64,000 nucleotides of DNA from Brachybacterium subflavum (GTDB lineage Bacteria; Actinomycetota; Actinomycetes; Actinomycetales; Dermabacteraceae): the NCBI RefSeq assembly GCF_009299795.1, contig NZ_VIGP01000002.1, positions 668,898 through 732,897 on the forward strand, read 5' to 3'. The notes below the pieces were generated by a model. That model was not told the DNA's origin. It did no database searches and worked only from the letters and a program-made list of their open reading frames with translations. Shown here one piece after another: positions 1 to 7,861 of this stretch (positions are counted from its first letter, which is position 1; each line of letters opens with the position of its first letter). Position numbers and translations under genes: made by a program.

Positions 1-185
1 CTCGGCAGCAGGGGCGGGCCGAGCCGCACGGTGACCCGTCTGCCGACGTCGAGTCCTCCTGTGTCGGGGTCCTCGATCCGGGCCGTGCCGGGCGGGGTGA
101 GCCGGACCAGGGCGCCGGGCCGTTCGTGCCAGGCGAGGACCTCGTCGACGGGATGGTTCAGCGGGGTGCGCGCCTCGATGCGCAT
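1..185 (-). CDS. SRPBCC/TIGR01777-type protein, N-terminal part (cut by window edge)
   Basis: Only the first 61 codons are present; the gene runs off the left edge. The ATG is preceded by GGGAGG at good spacing. The residues read MRIEARTPLNHPVDEVLAWH followed by ERPGALVRLTPP. This matches the START/SRPBCC-like domain that in many actinobacteria is fused in front of a TIGR01777-family nucleotide-sugar epimerase-like domain (established family pattern HPVEEVFAWHxRPGALxRLTPP). Whether the epimerase half follows cannot be seen. Family call good, function unknown. Confidence 0.6.
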   Translation of the reverse strand, partial: MRIEARTPLNHPVDEVLAWHERPGALVRLTPPGTARIEDPDTGGLDVGRRVTVRLGPPLLP

Positions 186-290
186 CGGTGCCTCCCGGCG
201 GGGTCGCGGGTGTTCACGGTGGGGCACCACGGTACGCGCCCCAGGGCGCGGGTCCGACGGGCCGATGGTCGACGCGTCGAGCCCGACCGC

Positions 291-1439
291 TCACGCGACC
301 AGGCGGCGGGTGATCCATCGGGCCAGCGGCGGCGCGGCGAGCATCCGACGTCCCGCCCGGTGCACAAGGCGCTGGGCAGGGCTGCGGGCGATGAAGGTCC
401 CCGCGCTGCGCCGGCCGCTGCGCTGCGCCCTCTGCGCGAGCGGACGCATCCTCCGCTCGTACTCGGCCAGGCCGGCGTCCCTGTGCGGCTTGCTGCGGTG
501 CAGGGCTGTCGCGAGGGAGTCGGCGCCCGCGATCGCGAGCGAGGTGCCCTGCCCCGCGAGGAGCGAGACGGCATGCGCGGCATCCCCGGCGAGGGTCACG
601 CCGCCTCGGCTCCAGACCGGCGAGGAGGACTGGGCGACCAGGTCGTCGTAGTACTGCGCCGGTGCGTGGGCCAGCGCACGGTCCGCGAGGGGGTGCAGCC
701 CGGCGAAGCGCGATCGCAGGAGATCCGCATCCGGGGCGGGGCGTGCGGTGACGCGGGGGTCGACCGTCTCCATCAGCAGCAGCGCCGCTCTGCGCTCGTC
801 GCACGCGTAGAGGCCCGCCGTGCGCTCGAGCGAATCGGTGAGCATCGCCCAGTCGCCGAGCTCCGTCGCGACCTCCGGATCCTCGAACAGGAAGCTCGAG
901 GCGCGATATCCCATCGGCACCACCTCGGCATGCGCAGGAGCGACCGCGGCGCGCACGCGCGAGCGCACGCCGTCGCATCCCACCACGAGATCCGCCGACA
1001 GCTCCTCGCCTCCGGCGAGCACGACCCGGGGTCGATCACCGGGCCGCAGGGCAGGATGCACGGAGCGGACGCGGGAGGAGTAGCACAGGTCGACCGCGGC
1101 AGGCAGGTCGGCGAGCAGGGCGAGCTCGACCTCCGGGCGCAGGATCGAGAAGTAGTGGCTTCCCAGGACCTCGACCAGCGGAGCGACCTCGATCCGCCCG
1201 TGCACGCGATCCTCGGCGTCGACGTAGCGCACACCCGCGAAGACCCGGGAGCGCTCGCGCATCCCTTCGAGCACGCCCAGACGCCGTGCGGCCTCGACGC
1301 CGGGTCCGAAGAAATCGATCATGTACCCGCCGCCGCGAGGTCCCGGCGAGCTCTCGAGGACGCTCACGTCATGGTCGGCGGCCAGGCCGTGGGCGAGAGC
1401 GAGCCCGCAGACTCCCCCGCCCACGATCAGGATCTCCAT
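291..1439 (-). CDS. FAD-dependent monooxygenase (PHBH fold)
   Basis: 382-residue flavoprotein of the UbiH/PHBH group, which uses NAD(P)H and O2 to hydroxylate a small, often aromatic substrate. Residues 3-25 form the Rossmann start with GGGVCG at 7-12. The DG motif (GCDGVRSRVR) is near 154-163 and the FAD ribityl-binding GD motif (LAGDAAHAVSLLAGQG) near 283-298. The length is normal for the family. The ribosome site before the ATG is weak. It lies just downstream of ffs on the same strand and could share its transcription. Nothing nearby identifies the substrate. GGYMIDFFG after the first strand is common in the FAD_binding_3 subgroup that includes antibiotic-modifying monooxygenases. Confidence 0.85.
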   Translation of the reverse strand: MEILIVGGGVCGLALAHGLAADHDVSVLESSPGPRGGGYMIDFFGPGVEAARRLGVLEGMRERSRVFAGVRYVDAEDRVHGRIEVAPLVEVLGSHYFSILRPEVELALLADLPAAVDLCYSSRVRSVHPALRPGDRPRVVLAGGEELSADLVVGCDGVRSRVRAAVAPAHAEVVPMGYRASSFLFEDPEVATELGDWAMLTDSLERTAGLYACDERRAALLLMETVDPRVTARPAPDADLLRSRFAGLHPLADRALAHAPAQYYDDLVAQSSSPVWSRGGVTLAGDAAHAVSLLAGQGTSLAIAGADSLATALHRSKPHRDAGLAEYERRMRPLAQRAQRSGRRSAGTFIARSPAQRLVHRAGRRMLAAPPLARWITRRLVA

Positions 1440-1496
1440 GGGATGAGCCTACGCGAGCCTACGCACCGGCTCCTGCGGTGGGGGCCCGGGCATGAG

Positions 1497-1588
1497 AGGA
1501 CCCCTCGCGCACCTGCCAGAGCCCACCTGCCCTTGCTGCCGTCAGGCCCTGGGGGAGTTCAGTGGGGTGACACCGCACGAGGGGTCGG
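1497..1588 (-). ncRNA. ffs: Small bacterial SRP RNA (4.5S-like)
   Basis: Reads as the RNA of the signal recognition particle, which binds Ffh and directs membrane-protein synthesis. On the minus strand a 12-bp closing helix pairs GACCCCTCGTGC (1575-1586) with GCGCGAGGGGTC (1499-1510), with one G-U pair. Inside are the domain IV elements CCCAGGGCC, a UGAC tetraloop, then GGCAGCAAGGGCAG, the known Ffh-binding asymmetric-loop sequence in actinobacterial form. The 3' side GGGCTCTGGCAGGTGCGCG also fits actinobacterial SRP RNAs. A TAGAGT -10 box at 1594-1599 puts the 5' end near 1588. End positions are estimates. An open frame across it at 1492-1797 (+) is spurious. Confidence 0.85.
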
Positions 1589-1593
1589 GAGCA

Positions 1594-1622
1594 ACTCTAC
1601 AGAACCCCAGGGGCGCGACGCA
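1594..1622 (-). promoter_or_regulatory. Probable ffs promoter
   Basis: On the minus strand TAGAGT (1594-1599) fits the actinobacterial TANNNT -10 consensus, about 7 nt before the inferred SRP RNA 5' end. The -35 position 17 bp upstream reads TGCGTC (1617-1622), which is weak. Confidence 0.45.
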
Positions 1623-1717
1623 TCCGCAGGGCGCAGGATGTCGTCCGCCTCACCCGCGGCCGTCGACCGAGCACCACGGTGCCGACACGCCCGGGAGCGG
1701 ACGGACGGGTGCCCCCG

Positions 1718-1740
1718 GGGTCGCCCGCGCAGGGCGACCC
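1718..1740. other. 9-bp hairpin upstream of the AGCS gene
   Basis: GGGTCGCCC (1718-1726) and GGGCGACCC (1732-1740) form a perfect 9-bp stem with a 5-nt loop in the gap between ffs and the symporter. There is no T tract. The rest of 1600-1913 shows no convincing gene. A glycine riboswitch was looked for and not found. Confidence 0.3.
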
Positions 1741-1913
1741 GTCGCCGCTCGTCACAGGCGTGCGCACGCAGCGCCGCAGCGCGTCTCGAACGGATAACGG
1801 ATGGGGATGGATCCGACCTCCGCCCACCGCAGGGTCTAGGTTGTCCCCACTGCGTGGTGACGCCGCTCACGGTCGCCCCGCCCAGCTCCCGTCCCCTATT
1901 CCCCGGAGTCACG

Positions 1914-3452
1914 ATGTCATTCGCTGACCTGATCAGCGCGGTCGACAGTGTCATATGGTCGACCCCCCTGGTCGCACTGTGCCTGCTCGCAGGCGTGTAC
2001 TTCTCCCTGCGGACCGTGTTCCTGCAGGTGCGCAACATCCCTGACATGCTCAACCAGCTGCGCCACGGGGAGCGCTCGCCCGACGGCGTCTCCTCCTTCC
2101 AGTCCCTGATGATGTCCCTGGCCGGTCGTGTGGGCATGGGCAATATCGGCGGCGTCGCGACCGCGATCGCCTTCGGCGGCCCCGGTGCCGTGTTCTGGAT
2201 GTGGGCCGTCGCCTTCCTCGGGGCCTCGACCTCGTTCGTCGAGTGCACCCTGGGCCAGATCTACAAGGAGAAGGACAAGGACACCGGCGAGTACCGCGGC
2301 GGCCCCGCCTACTACTTCGAGAAGGCCTACGCGCACACGAAGGCACGGGGCTTCTTCCGCGGGTATGCGATCGCGTTCGCGATCGTCACCGTGATCGCGA
2401 TGAGCTTCTTCCTTCCCGGCGTCCAGTCCAACGGCATGGCCGTGGCCATGAACGAGGCCTGGGACCTGCCGGTGTGGGCGGTCGCGATCGCCGCGGTCAT
2501 CCTGCTGGCCTTCATCGTGATCGGCGGCGTCAAGCGGATCGCGAACTTCGCCGTGTACGTCGTCCCGATCATGGCGATCCTCTACATCCTGCTGGCCCTG
2601 GCCGTGTTCTTCGTGAACTTCGACCAGATCGGCCACGTGTTCGGCCTGATCTTCTCCAGCGCGTTCGGCGCGAACTCCGCGTTCGGCGGCATCCTGGGGG
2701 CCGCGATCTCCTGGGGCGTCAAGCGCGGCATCTACTCCAACGAGGCGGGCCAGGGAACCGGCCCCCACGCCGCCGCGGCCGCCGAGGTCTCCCACCCCGC
2801 CAAGCAGGGCTTCGTGCAGGCCTTCGCCGTCTACATCGACACCCTGTTCGTGTGCTCTGCGACGGCATTCATCATCATCTCCACGAACATGTACCGCGTG
2901 TTCGACGGCGCGGACGAGAGCGCCCCGACGCTCTACAACGGCGACCTCCCGACCGACACCGCCGTCGGCCCCGGATTCGTGCAGAACGGCTTCGACACCC
3001 TGCTGCCCAACGGAGGACCCACGTTCGTCGCCGTCGCCCTGGCGTTCTTCGCCTTCACGACCATCGTGGCCTACTACTACATGGCGGAGACGAACCTGAC
3101 CTATCTGCTCCGCCGGGTCCGCAACGGGCTCCTGCGGCGTGCGCTGATCCGCATCCTGCAGGCTCTGCTGCTGGTCTCGGTCGCCTACGGCGCCGTGACC
3201 ACCACCGGTGCCGCCTGGAGTCTCGGCGACATCGGCGTCGGGGCGATGGCCTGGCTGAACATCCTGGGCATCATCGTCCTGCAGGTGCCCGCCCTGAAGG
3301 CCTACAAGGACTACATGCGGCAGAAGCGGCAGGGGCTGGACCCGGAGTTCGACCCGCGCCCGCTGGGGATCCGCAACGCCACGTTCTGGGAGGATCGGGC
3401 CGACGGCCGCATCACCAAGGGCGAGGCGGGCGAGGAGGTCCCCGTCCCCTGA
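1914..3452 (+). CDS. Alanine/glycine:cation symporter (AGCS family)
   Basis: 512-residue polytopic membrane protein that takes up alanine or glycine with Na+ or H+. The start is chosen at the ATG with GGAG upstream, giving MSFADLISAVDSVIWSTPLV; a much longer upstream open frame is not supported. AGCS hallmarks are visible: SLAGRVGMGNIGGVATAIAF near residues 67-86, the EYRGGPAYYFEK segment, and SWGVKRGIYSNEAGQGTGPH. Length and the repeated membrane helices are normal for AlsT/DagA relatives. It is followed by a strong hairpin and appears monocistronic. Confidence 0.93.
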   Translation: MSFADLISAVDSVIWSTPLVALCLLAGVYFSLRTVFLQVRNIPDMLNQLRHGERSPDGVSSFQSLMMSLAGRVGMGNIGGVATAIAFGGPGAVFWMWAVAFLGASTSFVECTLGQIYKEKDKDTGEYRGGPAYYFEKAYAHTKARGFFRGYAIAFAIVTVIAMSFFLPGVQSNGMAVAMNEAWDLPVWAVAIAAVILLAFIVIGGVKRIANFAVYVVPIMAILYILLALAVFFVNFDQIGHVFGLIFSSAFGANSAFGGILGAAISWGVKRGIYSNEAGQGTGPHAAAAAEVSHPAKQGFVQAFAVYIDTLFVCSATAFIIISTNMYRVFDGADESAPTLYNGDLPTDTAVGPGFVQNGFDTLLPNGGPTFVAVALAFFAFTTIVAYYYMAETNLTYLLRRVRNGLLRRALIRILQALLLVSVAYGAVTTTGAAWSLGDIGVGAMAWLNILGIIVLQVPALKAYKDYMRQKRQGLDPEFDPRPLGIRNATFWEDRADGRITKGEAGEEVPVP

Positions 3453-3491
3453 CCGGCGGGGCGGCCCTCGCCTCCCCCGGCCCTGCACGAT

Positions 3492-3533
3492 GACAGCAGC
3501 GCGTCCCGGCTCTGGCCGGGACGCGCTGCTGTC
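3492..3533. terminator. Bidirectional terminator hairpin
   Basis: A perfect 19-bp inverted repeat (arms 3492-3510 and 3515-3533, loop TCTG) between the convergent symporter and UDP-glucose dehydrogenase genes. No U tail follows, which is usual for actinobacterial hairpin terminators. Confidence 0.8.
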
Positions 3534-3582
3534 GCGATGAGCGGGCGGTGACCAGCTCGGTCCCCCGACCGCGACCGGGCTC

Positions 3583-5067
3583 TCACGCCGGCTGGCGGGT
3601 CCCCGGCGCCCCGACCTGGGACCACGTGCGATCGGACGGGTCTTCGCCGTCGGCCATCCCGTTCAGGGAGCCTGGGCCGATCCTCGACATCCCGCCGTGA
3701 CCGTGCCGGTCACGACCGGCGGCGAGTACGCCGTCGGTGGTGCGGTCGCCGCGCCGCCCGATGCTGCGCACCTCCCAGCCGACCTCCTGCCACAGCGCCG
3801 TCGGCATCGCCCCGCGCCCGTCGACGAGCAGGCGGCGCGCCACCTGCTCTCCCGCCCAGTGCGGGTCCATGCGCAGGTACTCGGGCCAGGCGGTCGCGAG
3901 CACCACGGCGTGGGCGCCCTCGAGGGCGAGGGCGAGATCGTCGGTGGCCCTCAGCTGCGGGTGGCTGCGCCGGGCGCCGCGCACGCCGAGCGGATCGGCG
4001 ACCGTGACCCGGGCGCCCTCGCGCCGCAGGGCCTCGGCGATCGCGAGCCCGGGCGCGTCGCGCACGTCGTCGCTGCGCGGCTTGAAGGTCGCGCCCAGCA
4101 CGCACACGCGATGGCCGGCGAGGACCCCGCCGAGGCGCTCGCGCACGAGCTCGACGACGTCGAGGGCCGCCCGCGCGTTGATGTCGTCGACCGCCCCGAG
4201 GAGAGCATCTGCCCCTCCGGCACCGAGCTCCCGGGCCCGCGTGCGGAAGCCGCGCACGTCCTTGGGCAGGCAGCCGCCGCCGAAGCCCAGGCCCGCATCC
4301 AGGAAGCTGCGCCCGATGCGCTCGTCCATGCCGATGGCGTCGGCGAGCTCGTCGACATCGCCGCCGCTGGCCTCGCAGACCTCCGCCATCGCGTTGATGA
4401 AGGAGATCTTCGCGGCGAGGAAGGAGTTCGCGGCGACCTTCACGAGCTGGGCGGTGGCGAGATCGGTGACCAGCCGCGGCACGCCGGCCCGCAGCTGCGG
4501 GGCGTAGACCTCGTCGAGCAGGGCGACGGCGCGCGCCGTCCTCTCGTGACCGGAGCGGTCGACGCCGTAGACGAGGCGCTCGGGGCGGAGGGTGTCCGCG
4601 ACGGCCGTGCCCTCCCGCAGGAACTCGGGGTTCCACACGAGAGGCACACCGGGCGACCTCTCCGCCAGGCGCGCGGCGGCCTCCTCCGCGGTGCCGACGG
4701 GCACCGTGGACTTGCCCACGACGACCTGCCCGGGCCGGACCCGGGCTGCGAGGGCGTCGATCGCGCCGTGGACCGCGCGGGTGTCGCTCGCCCCGGTGTC
4801 GTCGCGCTGCGGCGTGCCCACGCACACGAAGTGCACGTCGCAGCCCTCGGCCGCGGTGTCCCGGGGGCTGAAGGCGAGGCGCCCGGCGGCCAGGCCCTCG
4901 CGCAGCAGCTCCTCGAGGTGCGGCTCGTGGATCTCGGGCGCCCCTCTCTGCAGGGCATGAGCGCGCTCCGGGTCGTGCTCGATGCCCACCACATCATGGC
5001 CGGCCGAAGCCAGGCACGCGGCGTGCACCGCCCCCAGGTAGCCGCAGCCGATCACGCTGATCCTCAT
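3583..5067 (-). CDS. UDP-glucose 6-dehydrogenase
   Basis: Oxidises UDP-glucose to UDP-glucuronate with two NAD+. The N-terminal Rossmann domain starts MRISVIGCGYLGAVHAACLA; KSTVPVGT lies at 119-126, the central helix NSFLAAKISFINAMAEV at 214-230, and the catalytic cysteine C266 in GFGGGCLPKD. The UDP-binding C-terminal domain has GATFKPRSDDVRDAP. A tail of about 60 residues after the conserved fold is extra and low in complexity. The start has AGAAGGAG upstream. It is divergent from the glycosyltransferase operon and most likely supplies its UDP-glucuronic acid donor. The first of the CTCATCG heptamers overlaps its start region. Confidence 0.93.
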   Translation of the reverse strand: MRISVIGCGYLGAVHAACLASAGHDVVGIEHDPERAHALQRGAPEIHEPHLEELLREGLAAGRLAFSPRDTAAEGCDVHFVCVGTPQRDDTGASDTRAVHGAIDALAARVRPGQVVVGKSTVPVGTAEEAAARLAERSPGVPLVWNPEFLREGTAVADTLRPERLVYGVDRSGHERTARAVALLDEVYAPQLRAGVPRLVTDLATAQLVKVAANSFLAAKISFINAMAEVCEASGGDVDELADAIGMDERIGRSFLDAGLGFGGGCLPKDVRGFRTRARELGAGGADALLGAVDDINARAALDVVELVRERLGGVLAGHRVCVLGATFKPRSDDVRDAPGLAIAEALRREGARVTVADPLGVRGARRSHPQLRATDDLALALEGAHAVVLATAWPEYLRMDPHWAGEQVARRLLVDGRGAMPTALWQEVGWEVRSIGRRGDRTTDGVLAAGRDRHGHGGMSRIGPGSLNGMADGEDPSDRTWSQVGAPGTRQPA

Positions 5068-5231
5068 CGGGCACTCCTTCTCTCATCGGTCGCATCGAGG
5101 AGCGCCGCGGGTCCGGTCCGGCGGTCCACCGGGCGCGGGACCCGTCGGGGCCCTCCCGGCCGTGCCGACGGCGCGTCCTCGACCCCGACTCTGCGGTCCC
5201 CGGGAGCCGGGCGGAAGATTCATGAAGAGTT

Positions 5232-5260
5232 CCTCATCGGCGCCTCATCGCCGCCTCATC
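5232..5260. promoter_or_regulatory. Three CCTCATC direct repeats with 11-bp period
   Basis: CCTCATC occurs at 5232-5238, 5243-5249 and 5254-5260, exactly 11 bp apart (7-bp units with 4-bp spacers). This is the layout of PhoP/OmpR-family response-regulator boxes. It lies in the 270-bp divergent region between the dehydrogenase and the glycosyltransferase operon. CTCATCG also occurs at 5063-5069 and 5082-5088. A two-component system encoded at the end of the cluster is the natural candidate regulator (inference). The rest of this intergenic region shows nothing else clear. Confidence 0.55.
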
Positions 5261-5337
5261 CGCGACCGCCACCGTGGATGCGGGGCACGGCGCACGACCG
5301 CGCTCCCACGCCGGAGGTCCGAGGGGAGGAGAGGACG

Positions 5338-6573
5338 ATGACGAGGTTCCGGGTCGCGCTGTACTCGCACGACACCGTGGGGCTGGGGCACACGCGCCGA
5401 CAGCTCGCGATCGCCGAGGCCGTCGCCGCCGCACATGCCGAGGCCGACCTCTTGCTGCTCACCGGCAACCCCGAGGCGGCCCGGCTGCCGACGCCGCCGC
5501 GCACCGACCTGGTCACCCTCCCCACGGTCACGAAGGACGGTGCGGGCACCTACGTCCCCCGGCGCCACGGCGGACGGCTCGAGGACGTGCTCGCGGTGCG
5601 CCGCGCGGTGCTGGGCGGCGCGCTCACGGCCTTCGCCCCCGATCTGCTGATCATCGACAAGGTCCCCGCCGGGCTCGGCGGCGAGCTGCTGGGGGCACTC
5701 GCGTCCCTCGCGGCCGACGGCGCCGGCACGCGCGTGGTGCTGGGGCTGCGCGAGGTCCTGGACGACGCCGCGAGCGTGCACCGCGAGTGGGCGCGCGACG
5801 GCACGCTCGCCGTGATCCGCGAGCACGTGGACGAGGTGTGGGTCTACGGGGATCCCGCCGTGTTCGACACCGTGCGCGAGTACGGGCTGCCGGCGGACGT
5901 CGCCGCCCGCACCCTGTCGCTCGGGTATCTCGGGCGTCGGCCGCGTCCCCGCGCTGCGGCGGGCCCCGGCACCGGGAGCGCTGACCCCCGGGGCGCAGCG
6001 CCGCCCCGCTCGCCGCTCGTGCTGTGCCAGCTGGGCGGGGGCCAGGACGCCGAGGCCCTCGCCCGCGCCTTCGCCGCCGCCCGTCTGCCCGCCGGGCACG
6101 AGGGCGTGCTGCTGACCGGCCCCTTCCTGCCGGCTGCGGCGCGACGGGACCTCGAGGACCTCGCCGCCGCGCGCCGCCCGGCGCAGGGCCGGATGCGCGT
6201 GCAGGGCTTCACCGACGACCCCGAGGACCTGCTGCACGCGGCGAGCGCCGTGGTCTCCATGGCCGGCTGCAACTCGAGCGTCGAGATCCTGGGCAGCACG
6301 GTCCCCGCGCTGCTCGTGCCCCGCACCCGTCCGCGGACCGAGCAGCTGATCCGCGCCCGCGCCCTCGCGGCCCGCGGGGCCGTCGACGTCCTGGACCCCG
6401 CGCTCGACGGGGAGGTCTCCCCCGCCGTGCTCACGCGCTGGCTGGAGACCGCCGTCGGCCCCGACGCGGCCCGGGCCGCCGCCGCGGCTCGCGCCCGCAT
6501 CGACCTCGACGGCCTGGACGCCGTCTCCGCCCGCACCCTGTCCCTGATCGAGGAGTCCCGTCATGCCGCATGA
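5338..6573 (+). CDS. MurG/COG4671-like glycosyltransferase
   Basis: 411 residues in a GT-B fold. The N-terminus (RVALYSHDTVGLGHTRRQLA) is the acceptor-side loop typical of COG4671-type predicted glycosyltransferases. The C-terminal donor-binding half has LVLCQLGGGQDAEALA and the GT28-like segment MAGCNSSVEILGSTVPALLV near residues 305-325, followed by PRTRPRTEQLIRA. The start is the ATG preceded by GAGGGGAGGAGAG; the longer upstream frame is antisense to the dehydrogenase gene and is rejected. First gene of the cluster operon and overlapping the next gene by 11 nt. Donor and acceptor are unknown; UDP-glucuronate is a candidate donor because of the neighbour. Confidence 0.82.
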   Translation: MTRFRVALYSHDTVGLGHTRRQLAIAEAVAAAHAEADLLLLTGNPEAARLPTPPRTDLVTLPTVTKDGAGTYVPRRHGGRLEDVLAVRRAVLGGALTAFAPDLLIIDKVPAGLGGELLGALASLAADGAGTRVVLGLREVLDDAASVHREWARDGTLAVIREHVDEVWVYGDPAVFDTVREYGLPADVAARTLSLGYLGRRPRPRAAAGPGTGSADPRGAAPPRSPLVLCQLGGGQDAEALARAFAAARLPAGHEGVLLTGPFLPAAARRDLEDLAAARRPAQGRMRVQGFTDDPEDLLHAASAVVSMAGCNSSVEILGSTVPALLVPRTRPRTEQLIRARALAARGAVDVLDPALDGEVSPAVLTRWLETAVGPDAARAAAAARARIDLDGLDAVSARTLSLIEESRHAA

Positions 6574-7861
6574 GAACGCCCCCGGCCCGCACCGCGCGCC
6601 GCGCCCAGCCCTCCTGCAGGACGGCCCGCGCATCGGCTACGTGATGAAGATGTACCCGCGCTTCTCCGAGACCTTCATCCTCACCGAGATGCTCGAGCTC
6701 GAGGCCCGCGGCGCGGACCTCGAGGTGTTCTCCCTGCGCCTGCCCGTGGACGGCCGCTTCCACCCGGACCTCGCGCACCTGCGCGCGCCCGTGCAGTACC
6801 TCCATCCCGGCACGCTGCGCGCCGAGCACCTCTGGCAGGCCCTGCGCGATCACCTCGCCGACCTCGGCCCCGTCGGCCCCGAGGACCTGGTCGACCTCGC
6901 GGCCGCCTCCCCGCGCGAGGCCGCCCAGGCCCTCGACCTCGCCCGCGCCGCGCGGGCCCGCGGCATCACCCATCTACACGCCCACTTCGCCTCCACCGCG
7001 ACCACGGTCGCGCGGTTGGCCGCGCGCCTCGCGGGCATCACCTACTCCTTCACCGCGCACGCGAAGGACATCTTCCACGAGGAGGTCGACGCGGCCGACC
7101 TCCGCGCGAAGCTCGCGGGCGCGGCGGCGGCCATCACCGTCAGCGACTTCAACCTCGCCCACCTGCGCGAGTCCTTCGGCGAGGACGCCCGCGCCGTGCG
7201 CCGCATCCACAACGGGATCGCCCTCGAGCGCTTCCCCTTCCGCGGGGCCCGCGCCGATGCGGGCGAGCCCGCGCACGTCGTGGCCGTGGGCCGGCTCGTC
7301 GAGAAGAAGGGCTTCGACGTGCTCGTCGAGGCGGCATCGATCCTGCGCGCTCGCGGCGTCGACCTCGCCGTGGACATCGCCGGCGCCGGGCCGCTCGAGG
7401 CGGACCTGGGCGCCCAGATCCTCGCCGCGGGGCTCGAGGACCGGGTGCGCCTGCTGGGCCCGCTCCCCCAGGACCGGATGCGCGATCTCGTGCGCACGGC
7501 GAGCGTCTTCGCCGCGCCCTGCCGGGTGGGGTCGGACGGCAACCGCGACGGCCTTCCCACCGTGCTCCTCGAGGCGATGGCGCTGGGCACTCCGTGCGTG
7601 AGCACGCCCGTCACCGGCATCCCGGAGGCGATCCGGGACGGCAGCACCGGCCTGCTCGTCCCCGAGGACGACGCCCCGGCGCTCTCCGACGCGCTCGAGT
7701 CCCTGCTCGCGGACCCGGACCTGCGCCGCGCGCTCTCCCTCGCCGGGCGGGCGCTCATCGAGGAGCGCTTCGACGCCTCGCGCCAGGCGGGCGCCGTCGG
7801 CGGCCTCTTCGCGCAGCTGCACGAGCGCGCCGGCGCCCGCGCACAGGAGGTGGGCGCATGA
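6563..7861 (+). CDS. GT4-family glycosyltransferase (WcaL-like)
   Basis: 432 residues. The N-terminus GYVMKMYPRFSETFILTEML is characteristic of the GT4 group that contains colanic-acid WcaL and related exopolysaccharide enzymes. The C-terminal donor domain has AVGRLVEKKGFDVLVEA and the acidic EX7E-like region GLPTVLLEAMALGTPCVSTP. It starts 11 nt inside the preceding gene behind GAGGAG and overlaps the following ATG by 4 nt, so translation is coupled. Predicted cytoplasmic or membrane-peripheral enzyme that adds one sugar to the cluster's product. The exact sugar is not readable from sequence. Confidence 0.87.
   Translation: MPHENAPGPHRAPRPALLQDGPRIGYVMKMYPRFSETFILTEMLELEARGADLEVFSLRLPVDGRFHPDLAHLRAPVQYLHPGTLRAEHLWQALRDHLADLGPVGPEDLVDLAAASPREAAQALDLARAARARGITHLHAHFASTATTVARLAARLAGITYSFTAHAKDIFHEEVDAADLRAKLAGAAAAITVSDFNLAHLRESFGEDARAVRRIHNGIALERFPFRGARADAGEPAHVVAVGRLVEKKGFDVLVEAASILRARGVDLAVDIAGAGPLEADLGAQILAAGLEDRVRLLGPLPQDRMRDLVRTASVFAAPCRVGSDGNRDGLPTVLLEAMALGTPCVSTPVTGIPEAIRDGSTGLLVPEDDAPALSDALESLLADPDLRRALSLAGRALIEERFDASRQAGAVGGLFAQLHERAGARAQEVGA

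Noticed and set aside
1492-1797. 101-codon plus-strand frame
   Set aside because: It lies over the SRP RNA gene, lacks a ribosome site and has Pro/Arg/His-rich content without domain features.
1590-1913. Glycine riboswitch before the AGCS symporter
   Set aside because: The conserved glycine aptamer elements (GCCGAAGG-like and GGAAACTCTCAGG-like) are not present on the plus strand.
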